64,000 bases of DNA from Clostridium sulfidigenes (GCF_000732635.1 NZ_JPMD01000014.1:62001-126000), one strand, 5' to 3'. Shown: positions 45,571 to 54,885, counted from the stretch's first letter. The notes: a model not told the origin generated them from the sequence alone. Numbers and translations: made by a program.

Positions 45571-45977
45571 GTTATCTTATACTCATAGCTTATGTCAACA
45601 TTACTTTTTACCATGTTCCAAACAGGGCATAACGACTCTTCCATCAGTTTTATAGTCCTTTCGAACTCATCAGTCTGTACGTCCTTTGATGCAATTTCAA
45701 ATATTAGATGTATACTTTTAAAATATGTAGGATAGGTTTCTCTTCTTTCACCTGAAGCAACTACTTTTAATTCAGATACAGTTTTGTTCATCTTCCTAAG
45801 CAATAAAGCTAAGGTCATCCCACTGCAGGTTGCCAGACTCATAAGAAATAGCTCAAGTGGAGTATACCCATCGCCTTCCACGGAATCAATAATTATCTCC
45901 TTATTATAACGTGATACCCCTGAAAATTTTACCTTGTCATTTATAAGATCTGCTGTTACTGTCAAATTATTACTCAC
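45561..45977 (-). CDS. OsmC-family protein
   Basis: [20 protein letters not shown] and [12 protein letters not shown] carry the two redox cysteines of OsmC/Ohr-type thiol peroxidases; [12 protein letters not shown] is a family signature. 138 residues in the YhfA-like branch. Expected to reduce organic hydroperoxides with thiol reductants as a homodimer. Confidence 0.9.
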   Translation of the reverse strand: MSNNLTVTADLINDKVKFSGVSRYNKEIIIDSVEGDGYTPLELFLMSLATCSGMTLALLLRKMNKTVSELKVVASGERRETYPTYFKSIHLIFEIASKDVQTDEFERTIKLMEESLCPVWNMVKSNVDISYEYKITCH

Positions 45978-46149
45978 AATAAAACCTCCTAAAATTACGT
46001 TTATACTATTTGATAATATTTTATTTTTTTACAACTATGTATTAACTCACAACAAAAGTACAGTATATTTACTACTTTATTGCATCCCTTTTTCATACAT
46101 TTGGGATAACTTTTATTGCTTCTTACATACTAATAGTCCATGATAATAT

Positions 46150-46290
46150 ACGTATTTTAAGTAATTGTAACTTTCATTCAATTGCTAAATATTTAAAGAA
46201 ATTTGTACGGATATATAGAAATGAAAATAAATAATCACTAAAAATATTACAGTTACACCTATTAGATATATGATATTTATTAATCTTTTT
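46150..46290 (-). pseudogene. Fragment of a small membrane protein gene (copy of 60,000-60,135)
   Basis: GATATATAGAAATGAAAATA and TATTACAGTTACACCTATTA match the 3' half of the 75-residue membrane protein gene at 60,033. The 5' half is missing. Confidence 0.75.
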
Positions 46291-46299
46291 TCAAATTAA

Positions 46300-46365
46300 G
46301 TTCTTTGAAGGAAAACGGTATGGTATGTCTATCCATACAATTATAATGATGACAATGGATATAAC
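46300..46365 (-). pseudogene. 5' fragment related to the 41,858 gene
   Basis: GGTATGGTATGTCTATCCAT and ACAATTATAATGATGACAAT resemble 42,259-42,323, which encodes the membrane anchor of that protein. It ends with ATAACTATT at the junction with the phosphotransferase stop, the same nonamer involved in the 44,030 deletion. Confidence 0.65.
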
Positions 46366-47099
46366 TATTCTTCAGGGCATTCACCCACTCTAGCCGCAAT
46401 AATAACTGCTAGATAATCTTGTATCATTTCTCTTGTAACATTCATTTGCATAAGATACAACTCTGCCAATGTTTTCTTAAATCCTAAGAGCATTTCTCTA
46501 TCGCCTACTTCTATCGGCACAGGTGTATATTCCACCAGAAATACAGTTCTTGCAACATCATATAAAAAATCTTCATGACACACATTCATGAAATCTATAA
46601 CTATTGTATGTCCATCCGATATTAAAATATTACCTGGATGGAAATCACCATGACAAAGTGTATTTCCATCTATCAGTTTATCTAGAATTTGCAATACTTC
46701 TTCTTGTTTCTTCAAATTAGTTGATGGTGAATTTACTATATTACATTTTAAAAACTCCTTGTAATTAGGTACATTACTAATCTTATTCTTAATGATTGCC
46801 TTATGTAGATTTGCCATATATACTGCACATTCCTGTACCTCACCTGTTCTCATAACCCAATCCAACAAGGATTCACCATCTACTCTGTCATATATAATAC
46901 CCATTCGCTTTTCTAAAAAAATAATTTCATATGCCTTTGGTTTTGAAAAATCCATATTTCTTATTGCCTTCGCATTATGAAATTCTCTTTCTACCGCTTC
47001 TTTTGGATAGCCTTGATAGAAAAGCTTAATCACCTTGCCTTCTTCCCATCCATATACAGTTGCCGTATTACCTAAGCCAATTACTTTTCCATATTTCAT
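46365..47099 (-). CDS. APH-family phosphotransferase
   Basis: LCHGDFHPGNILI is an intact catalytic loop and VIDFMNVCHEDFLYDVART the metal-binding segment. The N-terminal VIGLGNTATVYGWEEGKVIK is the glycine loop. At 244 residues it is slightly short; its last codons (VGECPEE) abut the foreign fragment, so the natural C-terminus may have been replaced. Such proteins are annotated as TIGR02172-like kinases in clostridia. Confidence 0.85.
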   Translation of the reverse strand: MKYGKVIGLGNTATVYGWEEGKVIKLFYQGYPKEAVEREFHNAKAIRNMDFSKPKAYEIIFLEKRMGIIYDRVDGESLLDWVMRTGEVQECAVYMANLHKAIIKNKISNVPNYKEFLKCNIVNSPSTNLKKQEEVLQILDKLIDGNTLCHGDFHPGNILISDGHTIVIDFMNVCHEDFLYDVARTVFLVEYTPVPIEVGDREMLLGFKKTLAELYLMQMNVTREMIQDYLAVIIAARVGECPEE

Positions 47100-47148
47100 T
47101 TACTTTTCTCCTAATCTTTCAGAACACTAACTTATCCATTAATCTTCA

Positions 47149-48099
47149 TTATTCTATTTTAGAACAGAAATAGGTATTTCTATCAATAAAAGTGTAGTCA
47201 AATCCCTTTATCTTACCTTCTTTCAACTTAAAATTAACTTCCATCGGAATTCCTTTAATCAGAAACTTAGTTTCAGACCTTGGGCTAAGTTTATAATCTT
47301 CCCAATATGTGCCCTTTAAAACTAATAAGTTGTCTTCAAAAAATATCTCTAAATTTTCACCTTTAGCAGGAAATTCCTTGGGTACTTGGTATTTACCAAC
47401 ATATATTTTCAAATTCATATTTTCATTATGATAATGATTTTGAATGGTATAGTCTCCTAACCATGATAAAATTACATTTTCAGTTGTAATCCAATTATCT
47501 TCCGTCACATCAATCTGTAAGATTGGAAAATTAATTAAAGGCATTAGTTCAAAATAAAGCTTCTGGGCATCGGAAAAATATTCAACCATCCCCTTAAAAC
47601 CAACTCGCTTTCTAGAATATTGATAAGGACCCTTCTCAATCATATCAATAGTCATGTTGGTCCATTGATTACCTCTTCTCTCACAAGCTCTTCTAATAAT
47701 AGTTTCAGTATCTCCTTTTAATAAGATAATCTGAGGATTTAACTTTGATAAAATGATATTTAACTTTTTAAAATAGTTATTAATTTTTTCCTTAGAAAAT
47801 TCTAGGTTCATTAAATAAAGTGTATAGCTAAAGAAAGCACTTTCAATTATAAATATATGTTCTGACTCTTCTATTGTATTTATTAATTCTTCCCAGCAGC
47901 TAACAAGAACATCGATAAAGTCTTCATCACAATTATCATATTTCTCCCAAAACCTACTAAACTGAATTGCATTATGTTCATATTCATCTACCCAGCGAAC
48001 AGATTCTCCGTTTAATTGGAGTTGCTCACATATATATTGGGATATAGTTGATTTTCCCGTACCCGGCTGACCTTCAAAAAATATTATTTTACTATCCAT
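47149..48099 (-). CDS. P-loop kinase-like protein with C-terminal beta domain
   Basis: IIFFEGQPGTGKSTISQYIC is the P-loop and LKGDTETIIRRACERRGNQW a LID-like region, resembling thymidylate-kinase-like enzymes. The last 95 residues form a separate beta-rich domain (KIYVGKYQVPKEFPAKGENL). ATG 48,097-48,099 with GGGAGG five bases upstream is preferred over 48,126. About 316 residues. Confidence 0.82.
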   Translation of the reverse strand: MDSKIIFFEGQPGTGKSTISQYICEQLQLNGESVRWVDEYEHNAIQFSRFWEKYDNCDEDFIDVLVSCWEELINTIEESEHIFIIESAFFSYTLYLMNLEFSKEKINNYFKKLNIILSKLNPQIILLKGDTETIIRRACERRGNQWTNMTIDMIEKGPYQYSRKRVGFKGMVEYFSDAQKLYFELMPLINFPILQIDVTEDNWITTENVILSWLGDYTIQNHYHNENMNLKIYVGKYQVPKEFPAKGENLEIFFEDNLLVLKGTYWEDYKLSPRSETKFLIKGIPMEVNFKLKEGKIKGFDYTFIDRNTYFCSKIE

Positions 48100-48156
48100 A
48101 AAGACCTCCCAAAATATAAAACTCATAGTAATTCTAAAATACCGTATTATAAAAAG

Positions 48157-48378
48157 TTATTTTATAACTATCTCCATTTCCATACCAGCCCCTTCGTATT
48201 CATGAGGACGGGTACGAAATTCCAATTTCTCATAATCTTTCATTGCAACAATATAATAAATTGTATTTAACAATGATTTTTCTCATTGTGTCTTTGGGTC
48301 TTCATCCCAATTCATTTTCCTTTGAAACAAAATCACATCTTCCGCTGTAAGTATATTCTCTTTATAAGTAATATTCAT
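48157..48378 (-). pseudogene. GNAT remnant with in-frame TGA and central deletion
   Basis: NILTAEDVILFQRKMNWDED is the start and DYEKLEFRTRPHEYEGAGME the end of a GNAT protein; the central acetyl-CoA region is missing and TGA interrupts at codon 32 (48,283-48,285). Total 73 sense codons against about 140 expected. Confidence 0.8.
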
Positions 48379-48399
48379 GTATATATATCTTTTACAGCT

Positions 48400-48858
48400 T
48401 TACATTTCAATTACTTCACTATATTGAATGTCATTTCTATAATTATCAAGAGCTATTTTTCTAATATCAATAATTTCATCTGGAAGATCATCTATTTTAA
48501 ACCATCTCAACTCTGAGCATTTATCTGGTTCTATGACTTTAGGTATACCATTATACTTATTAACGACAAAATAAATATCATAATAAGTTCTTCCTCCATT
48601 GTTGCTAACACGATGAGATAGATGAACAAAAGATAAATCTTTAATTTTCACATCAATCCCTAACTCTTCTCCACACTCTCTTACAACAGCCATTTTAGCC
48701 GTTTCACCTTCATCCACATGTCCACTTGCTGCTATATCCCACTTCCCGTCTTGATAACCAGTATTTTTTCTACGATGCAATAAAATTTGTATAGTATCAT
48801 CCTTCTCTTATAAAATAATTGGAAATATTGCTGAAAATAACTTAAAATGTTTTCCCAT
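48400..48858 (-). pseudogene. NUDIX hydrolase gene with in-frame TAA
   Basis: ATG 48,856-48,858 after GAGGTG begins MGKHFKLFSAIFPIIL, then TAA at codon 17 (48,808-48,810), then EKDDTIQILLHRRKNTGYQD and an intact NUDIX box (GHVDEGETAKMAVVRECGEE). The stop is probably a mutated lysine codon. Translation might restart at TTG 48,780, giving a protein lacking the first strand. Confidence 0.82.
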
Positions 48859-48874
48859 TTTTCACCTCTACAAA

Positions 48875-49288
48875 TTATTTATTAAAATTTATTTTTTTAT
48901 ACTCGTCAATTCTTGATTTATTATCATAAGCAAGTAAATACTCATTATATTTAGAAGCATCATAGTTTTCTCCTAATTTTTCTTTTGCTTCATTTGCTGA
49001 AAGTCCTTGCCTTTGATTAAAAGTGGAACAGGGATATTTGTTACATTCTCCACAATGATTTAAATTTTCTTCTATAACGCATTTTCTTACAGAACAATTG
49101 GTATCAATAAGTTTTCGATTTTCTTTTTCACATCTACATCCATCACAATGTATATCTTCTTCTAAAATATCGAGGTCATAATAATCCTTCCATGCTTTTG
49201 AAAGCTCTTTTCGCTGGTCATTTTCTTTTATATTTGGTTCAAATGCTTTGCATAAGTCGCAACAATATCCACATCTTGTTATATTCAT
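48875..49288 (-). CDS. DUF3795 cysteine-rich protein
   Basis: NITRCGYCCDLCKAFEPNI, IHCDGCRCE, NCSVRKCVIEENLNHCGEC and KYPCSTF give eleven or more cysteines in a pattern of paired zinc or iron-sulfur sites typical of DUF3795. 137 residues. It starts five bases after the DUF3788 gene, so the two form an operon; function unknown. Confidence 0.85.
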   Translation of the reverse strand: MNITRCGYCCDLCKAFEPNIKENDQRKELSKAWKDYYDLDILEEDIHCDGCRCEKENRKLIDTNCSVRKCVIEENLNHCGECNKYPCSTFNQRQGLSANEAKEKLGENYDASKYNEYLLAYDNKSRIDEYKKINFNK

Positions 49289-49293
49289 GATAA

Positions 49294-49713
49294 TTACGCT
49301 CTCTTTCTATTTGGTTTTTTCTTTATAAATAATAATCTTTCTATATCTGCGATTACTGTGTTATTTATTATATCTAAATATAACCATTTTCCATCATGAT
49401 ACTGGCGAGTATTATCATAGAAATTATTAATATATTCAGAGAAGTCTTTCCTTGAAGTTTCAAATTTTTCTCGTTCATTCTTTCCCAATATAATTAAAAC
49501 TCTCATACCTTTTTCTCTTGGATACAACGCACAAAATGTTTTTCCACTCTTACGATATTTTAATTCAAAAACACCTGTTTTCCCGCCATTATCCCATAGC
49601 ATATCCATATCGTAATTATCCTTAATGAAGTTATTGATAGCACACCAAGTTTTAAATACATCCTCTTCCATTAATTGATTCAATTCCTCTTCTGTTGGTA
49701 CTTTTTCAAGCAT
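49294..49713 (-). CDS. DUF3788 protein
   Basis: EDVFKTWCAINNFIKDNYDM, KSGKTFCALYPREKGMRVLI and DGKWLYLDIINNTVIADIER match DUF3788, a small alpha/beta protein of unknown role. 139 residues. GGGGGATATA precedes the ATG. Its pairing with DUF3795 suggests a joint function. Confidence 0.82.
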   Translation of the reverse strand: MLEKVPTEEELNQLMEEDVFKTWCAINNFIKDNYDMDMLWDNGGKTGVFELKYRKSGKTFCALYPREKGMRVLIILGKNEREKFETSRKDFSEYINNFYDNTRQYHDGKWLYLDIINNTVIADIERLLFIKKKPNRKRA

Positions 49714-49855
49714 AAGTATATCCCCCTTTTTATAAATTCAAATAATTGAAACTTATATAATCATCATTGTCTCCTATAGATAATTATGTATATTTATTAC
49801 CTTGATAGGTTCACAATTTAAGAAAATTACACACTAACATCACTTCAAATTATGA

Positions 49856-50266
49856 TTATTCTACATGGTAGGTATCGTCATTACCTGAACATATTTCAAT
49901 AAGGTTTCCTTCTGGATCTGCAACATAACAAATTCGCATACCATAAGATTCAGTAGTAGGTTTATAAACCGGCTTTGCTCCTGTATTTATAACACGTTGA
50001 AATTCTATATCTACATCAGAATAATTAGGAACATCAAAACAAAGCTCCATATTGCCGTTTATGCCTTTATTCCAATGGTATACCTCAGGTATAGATTCTT
50101 CAAAACCTTCTCTTGTGCATAAAATAAAATGATGAATTTGTCCTTCCATTTCAATAGCTGTAAATCCACTGCCATCCCAATTTATATTTAATCCCATTAC
50201 ATCTTTATAAAATTTAACCATGGTTTCCATGTTATTTACATATAATCCAATTGCTCCAAATCTCAT
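49856..50266 (-). CDS. VOC-superfamily protein (glyoxalase/bleomycin-resistance fold)
   Basis: GAIGLYVNNMETMVKFYKDV, NMELCFDVPNYSDVDIEFQR and CYVADPEGNLIEICSG show two beta-alpha-beta modules with metal-ligand positions in the last. 136 residues. Its last 55 codons and 3' flank recur alone at 59,761-59,957. Confidence 0.88.
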   Translation of the reverse strand: MRFGAIGLYVNNMETMVKFYKDVMGLNINWDGSGFTAIEMEGQIHHFILCTREGFEESIPEVYHWNKGINGNMELCFDVPNYSDVDIEFQRVINTGAKPVYKPTTESYGMRICYVADPEGNLIEICSGNDDTYHVE

Positions 50267-50344
50267 TGTTATACCTCCGTTAATTCAAATAATCTTTTAG
50301 TTCACCACAAATTATAATTATTCACTTACATTTACAGTTTTATA

Positions 50345-50415
50345 TACTTATTGTAGCATAAATACTATATAATGTATTTTAACATTTGAAAAAATCACTT
50401 CTATAAAGAGGTGCT
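50345..50415 (-). repeat. Family B junction repeat
   Basis: TACTTATTGTAGCATAAATA then CTATATAATGTATTTTAACA and CACTTCTATAAAGAGGTGCT. The promoter-like part precedes the VOC gene and the hairpin part is the remnant of an upstream gene's terminator. Confidence 0.65.
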
Positions 50416-50467
50416 CTAAGCAGCATCTGATTAATTTTTCATATTATTTAAGTCACAAAATAAAAAA

Positions 50468-50499
50468 TACCGCATAATTCACTTCTGAATAATACGGTA
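50468..50499 (-). terminator. Family A terminator after the catalase remnant
   Basis: TACCGCATAATTCA with TGAATAATACGGTA, followed by TTTTTTATTTTG on the minus strand. Confidence 0.8.
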
Positions 50500-50511
50500 T
50501 TTAAAATACTA

Positions 50512-50835
50512 CTATCTTCTAGGGTTTTCAAAGGAAGGTGGTGTTGGGTTTGGAGCTTCATGGGAAGGTCCTGGAGTTGATAAATCAAAATATAACTTAG
50601 AATCTTCAGTATTATTAACATAATGACCATTCAAAAGATTTATAGTTTGTGCAACCATTTCCATATGGCTAAGTTCCTCAGCTCCTATATCTAAGAATAA
50701 GTCCTTTATTTCAGGATCCTTTATTCTAAAACTTTGAGAAATATACTGCATAGCTGCTTTTAACTCACCATTTCCTCCTCCTAGTTGTTCTTGCATTAGT
50801 ACTGCATACTGAGGATTAGGTCTCTCTACTGTAAT
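50512..50835 (-). pseudogene. Mn-catalase (CotJC-like) with N-terminal and central deletions
   Basis: Without a start codon the frame reads VERPNPQYAVLMQEQLGGGN, GELKAAMQYISQSFRIKDPE and AEELSHMEMVAQTINLLNGH, the metal-binding first half of a di-manganese catalase. It then jumps to the proline-rich tail SHEAPNPTPPSFENPRR. About 100 central residues and the first 15 are missing. The missing start is replaced by a fragment of another gene (50,836-50,912). Confidence 0.85.
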
Positions 50836-50912
50836 TTATTCATTGGAAGGATGGTCAATGGCTTGAATATCTAATTCCAATGATTTCATTCTTCTTTCTA
50901 AAATTGGTCTTT
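50836..50912 (-). pseudogene. 3' fragment of the gene at 52,886-53,251
   Basis: TTATTCATTGGAAGGATGGT then CAATGGCTTGAATATCTAAT match 52,890-52,960, the last codons of that gene. It fuses to the catalase remnant on one side and overlaps the phosphotransferase stop on the other. Confidence 0.8.
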
Positions 50913-51842
50913 GCCATTTAAAATAATATCAGCTAACGCCTCTGCATTTTTATAATAATAAGTGAAACCTTCATCTCTTTCAAGAGATTCATCATTTAAT
51001 TCTCTTTCAATAAACTCAATACATTCATTTAGCCGTGAAAGTGTCACATCCCAAAGAAACTGTTTGTAATCAGGTTTATATAACAATTTATCATATATGC
51101 TTTTTAGGAAAATCTCTCTATATTCATCTGTCATATAAAATGGAAAAGGAAAAAACTTCTCTGATCCGTGGGATATTAAACGCGCAATATCCAAAGAATA
51201 AGGCATAATACCTGCAAATGCCCAGTCTATTAAAACAATACCTTCATTGCTTTCTATTGCATTACACTGCAAGAAATCCCCATTACATAAGGTGCGTGGA
51301 CATACTAACTGTCTATCTAAAAAAACACTATATGCAGAAAATAGTTTCTGCTCATTTATAAGACATTTTGACCTTTTATTTATTCTTGTCCAATATCTTT
51401 CAAATCGGTTGTCCAACTCATTATCTTTAAAGTCATTTTTCTGCCAGTACATATTAAAAATACGAGAAAGACTGTCAGCACATCCATAGGCCATATCTTC
51501 ATTAAACATTCGTAAATCCGTTCCAGCAATATATTCAATTAATATCCATCTCACGTTGTTAAAATAAGCCCACCCCTCAAGTTTTGGCACAGGTAGATTT
51601 TTATTCTCAAGAAATTTTTCATAAACTTCTACCTCATATTTATCTGTCTTTTTCAAAATATATGTCTTATCATCTGATATTATTTTATAGACATTATACG
51701 TCCTGTCAACACCTTCTCCGTTATCGTGAAAACGTTCAATATGAATTTGCTGTGAAAGTGTTACATTAATTACATCAAGAACACTCTTCAACATATTTAT
51801 ATGGTTTATGTCTCTTATTTTTTCTGTATATACCCCTTTCAT
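50898..51842 (-). CDS. APH/spore-coat-kinase-like phosphotransferase with altered catalytic loop
   Basis: The catalytic loop reads LCNGDFLQCNAIES: asparagine replaces the usual histidine of H-G-D, while the aspartate and asparagine remain; VLIDWAFAGIMPYSLDIARL is the metal-binding segment. IEYIAGTDLRMF and the N-terminal YILKKTDKYEVEVYEKFL support the kinase fold. 314 residues. Loss of the histidine is tolerated in some APH relatives. AAGGGGG precedes the ATG. Confidence 0.82.
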   Translation of the reverse strand: MKGVYTEKIRDINHINMLKSVLDVINVTLSQQIHIERFHDNGEGVDRTYNVYKIISDDKTYILKKTDKYEVEVYEKFLENKNLPVPKLEGWAYFNNVRWILIEYIAGTDLRMFNEDMAYGCADSLSRIFNMYWQKNDFKDNELDNRFERYWTRINKRSKCLINEQKLFSAYSVFLDRQLVCPRTLCNGDFLQCNAIESNEGIVLIDWAFAGIMPYSLDIARLISHGSEKFFPFPFYMTDEYREIFLKSIYDKLLYKPDYKQFLWDVTLSRLNECIEFIERELNDESLERDEGFTYYYKNAEALADIILNGKDQF

Positions 51843-51896
51843 TGGATATCCCCCTTTTGTATGGTGAGTAAATTTTTACAATTGTTCTTAAATATA

Positions 51897-52685
51897 TTAC
51901 ATTTTTCTAAAAATATCCAAACTATGATGTGTTATCCCAATTAAATCAGCACGTTCACATACAGAAAAATGATATTCCAAATATGTTTGAAAAACTTCTT
52001 CATTCATATCATTAATGGTTTTACGCATATGATTTGTAAACAAATCAGTTGCAACAAAATGAAGGCGTTTAACATCATATTCTTCCATTAATTCATCTAT
52101 TTCCTCTTTCCTATGCACCACGAACAGCAAAGATGGATTTGACAAACATTTAAATGTATCCTTATTAATTATACCATCTTTAATGCCATCAAGAATATTG
52201 CCTTTTTGAAAACCCCAGTTTATAATTGTCGCTTCATTCATACAATATGAAATAAAAACAATTCCTCCTTTTTTCGTAACTCTTATAGCTTCACTAATAG
52301 CTTGTTTCTTAGCATTATTGTCAAATAAATGGTATAAAGGACCGAGTACTAATGTAATATCAAAAGTCTCGTCATTATAGCATGATAAATCTATTGCATT
52401 ACCTTGTCTAACATCTATGTTGCAATTTTCTGTAATTTTACTCTTGAAAATTTCTATATTATGCTCAATAAGCTCAATTGCATCAACTTGAAATCCTTTT
52501 TCTGCAATTTCAAGAGAATATCTGCCCGTTCCTGAACCTACCTCCAGTACTCTCATTCCTTTTTTTAAAAACCTATTGATATAATTCATTGTAGTAATAA
52601 ATTCTATTTGACCATACTTAGATGTAAGTCGCCCATCTTCATCGTAATTATTATAATACTCTGCTATATATTTTTCTTCATCCAT
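51897..52685 (-). CDS. SAM-dependent methyltransferase
   Basis: MRVLEVGSGTGRYSLEIAEK is motif I; DITLVLGPLYHLFDNNAKKQ and RVTKKGGIVFISYCMNEATI are motifs post-I to III. The LGPLYHL string is common in clostridial class I methyltransferases of unknown substrate. 262 residues; GGAGG precedes the ATG. Confidence 0.9.
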   Translation of the reverse strand: MDEEKYIAEYYNNYDEDGRLTSKYGQIEFITTMNYINRFLKKGMRVLEVGSGTGRYSLEIAEKGFQVDAIELIEHNIEIFKSKITENCNIDVRQGNAIDLSCYNDETFDITLVLGPLYHLFDNNAKKQAISEAIRVTKKGGIVFISYCMNEATIINWGFQKGNILDGIKDGIINKDTFKCLSNPSLLFVVHRKEEIDELMEEYDVKRLHFVATDLFTNHMRKTINDMNEEVFQTYLEYHFSVCERADLIGITHHSLDIFRKM

Positions 52686-52885
52686 ATTCCAACCTCCAAT
52701 TAATAAATCGTAATATATTACAATAGATATTTATATTTAATTTTATTACCTAATAATTTAAAATTGTTCGTTACAAGTTTATTTAATCTATACAATAAAT
52801 ATTATCAGTAATTATTCACTAACAAATCCTTTTTCTTCCATCAATTCAATCTATAAAACCTAAACTACCTATGAAAATAGATAAT

Positions 52886-53251
52886 TTATTCATTGGAATA
52901 ATGGTCAATGGCTTGGATAGCAAACTCCAATGATTTAATTCTTCTTTCTAAAAGCGTTCTTTGAGGACTTCCGACCTTAGATTTAGCATAAACTCTTTCA
53001 ATTGATGGGAGTAAACCAGTAAGAACATTTCCAGCTTCAATTAATTCTTTCTCATTGTAATGGTGGGGTATTTGATTCCAAACTTTCTCTAGCATGTCCA
53101 ACCCAATGTGAAGAGCTTTAAGTCATTTCTTTATTAAGGTAGTATTTGACCCTTTTTCTGTTATCTGAGCCAATGCCTTTTCGGATTTACTGATAGTTGA
53201 CTGGAAGGATTTTATTGATTCCAATTTACATTCATCTGATACATTTTCCAT
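52886..53251 (-). pseudogene. Helical hypothetical protein with in-frame TGA
   Basis: ATG 53,249-53,251 after AGGAGAG begins MENVSDECKLESIKSFQSTI and runs to TLIKK, then TGA at codon 43 (53,123-53,125), then LKALHIGLDMLEKVWNQIPH to FAIQAIDHYSNE. Arginine CGA to TGA would explain it. The intact protein would be about 121 residues, all-helical, family unknown. Its 3' end is duplicated at 50,836. Confidence 0.78.
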
Positions 53252-53411
53252 GTTAGTGCTCTCCTTTTTTCGTCTATTAATTATTTTGATTCACGAGGTT
53301 AAACCATATTTGGCAATTTTTATAATATGTATTTATATTTGATTATATTAGCTAATATTTAAAATACGGCTTAACTACCTCTTATTTATACTTTATAATC
53401 TTAGTATTTAC

Positions 53412-54356
53412 TTATAATCTGCAAATATCAGCTAAAGCATTAGTAAACAGTTTCGGTTGGTCAAGCATCATAAAGTGACCAGCTTCTTTTATAATAAACA
53501 TTTTCTTGTTTGGTGCATTAATTGAATCAAAATAACGACTTGCTATTGTATGAGGGGCTTGAAAATCTCTGTCTCCAAGAATATAAAAAACAGGTATTTC
53601 ATAATCACGACTTTCTTCATATAAACTATGTGAAAATAAAAAATCCCAAAGTTTTTTATTACTACTCATCCCTTTAAATAAACTCACAATATCTGACAAC
53701 CTGAAAATTGGGCTTTTAACTAATGTTTTTATTATAGGAATAAAATTCATTCCAACCTTATACTTTCCTTGCAGTATTCTAATTCTTTGTAATTTCTTTA
53801 TCATAGGCTTTTCGTAATTTTTTTCGGGATAAACCCCTATTTTTTCAAGACTGTCTAAATCCTTTTTATTGCCCGCTTTTATTATTAATTCTCTTACTTT
53901 TTCGTAACCAATCCTTTCATTCTCCACTATATCTATTACTTGTCCTGCACCGATGTAGTATAATACCTCTTGAGGATATTTCAGCACAAATAATGTTCCC
54001 AGTACACTTCCCCAAGAATGACCTAATATAACAATCTTCTCCTTTTTATATTTCTTTTTCAAATAATTAACTATTTCAAATAAATCATCTATTAATTCTT
54101 CACAAGAAGGATAGTTACTATTTCTTTTCGATTTGGTTAATGTTTTTCCTGCACCTCTTTGATCCCAATGAACAATGTTAAAAAAACTTGATAATTCTTT
54201 TTGAAAAGCATATGCGAATGTTGACTCTGGCATTCCTGGACCACCATGTAAAAACAAAAGGACAGGAAGTTCAGCACTGATGGTGTGGTGTAACAAGTAT
54301 TGTTCTATTCCATTGATTTTGATATATTCTGAAGAATAATCGTTTTGTTTTTTCAT
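53412..54356 (-). CDS. Alpha/beta hydrolase, proline-iminopeptidase-like
   Basis: LLFLHGGPGMPESTFAYAFQ, VHWDQRGAGKT, ILGHSWGSVLGTLF (nucleophile), ILGDRDFQAP and KEAGHFMMLDQP match the S33 prolyl aminopeptidase/epoxide hydrolase type. 314 residues with a cap domain between strands 6 and 7. Cytosolic. Single gene. Confidence 0.88.
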   Translation of the reverse strand: MKKQNDYSSEYIKINGIEQYLLHHTISAELPVLLFLHGGPGMPESTFAYAFQKELSSFFNIVHWDQRGAGKTLTKSKRNSNYPSCEELIDDLFEIVNYLKKKYKKEKIVILGHSWGSVLGTLFVLKYPQEVLYYIGAGQVIDIVENERIGYEKVRELIIKAGNKKDLDSLEKIGVYPEKNYEKPMIKKLQRIRILQGKYKVGMNFIPIIKTLVKSPIFRLSDIVSLFKGMSSNKKLWDFLFSHSLYEESRDYEIPVFYILGDRDFQAPHTIASRYFDSINAPNKKMFIIKEAGHFMMLDQPKLFTNALADICRL

Positions 54357-54438
54357 AACTTACACCTCCTCTATAAAAATAATCTCTATTTCTGAACATA
54401 CTGGTATTTCAATATTATTACTTATAGTTGTACAAATT

Positions 54439-54885
54439 TTATTTTACTACCTCACCATTATATCCACCAGTAATTTCAATAATGTTATCATCAGGGTCTT
54501 TTAATTGAAAATAATAATATGGTGTTCTGGAATAAAAATATTTTATATTAGTAATCTTCGTTGATATATTTAAACTTATAATCCTATCGTATTCCTTTTG
54601 CAAATCTTCAATCCAAAAATTTAAAACAAACTTATTCTTATTAGGTGCACTTGTTACACCAGTGAAATCAAATTCTTTATCATATTTGCCTATACTTATT
54701 ATCTTATCAGGATTTTCTTCATCGAAGTGTGGATTAAGCATAGATATGTTGTGTCCTTCAAAGTGAAATTCTGCAAACCTATTTTGATTTCTACAACTTA
54801 CTTCTATATCAAGCAATTTACTGTAGAGATCTATAGATTTATTAATATCTGCTACAACAAGATAAATGGAACCTAAATGTAACAT
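54439..54885 (-). CDS. VOC-superfamily protein
   Basis: LGSIYLVVADINKSIDLYSK, FAEFHFEGHNISMLNPHF, KFVLNFWIEDLQKEYDRI and YFQLKDPDDNIIEITGGY show the paired beta-alpha-beta VOC fold with metal-ligand positions. ATG 54,883-54,885 has GGAGG eight bases upstream; a frame from 54,915 has none. 148 residues. It is divergently related to the VOC protein at 49,856. Confidence 0.88.
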   Translation of the reverse strand: MLHLGSIYLVVADINKSIDLYSKLLDIEVSCRNQNRFAEFHFEGHNISMLNPHFDEENPDKIISIGKYDKEFDFTGVTSAPNKNKFVLNFWIEDLQKEYDRIISLNISTKITNIKYFYSRTPYYYFQLKDPDDNIIEITGGYNGEVVK

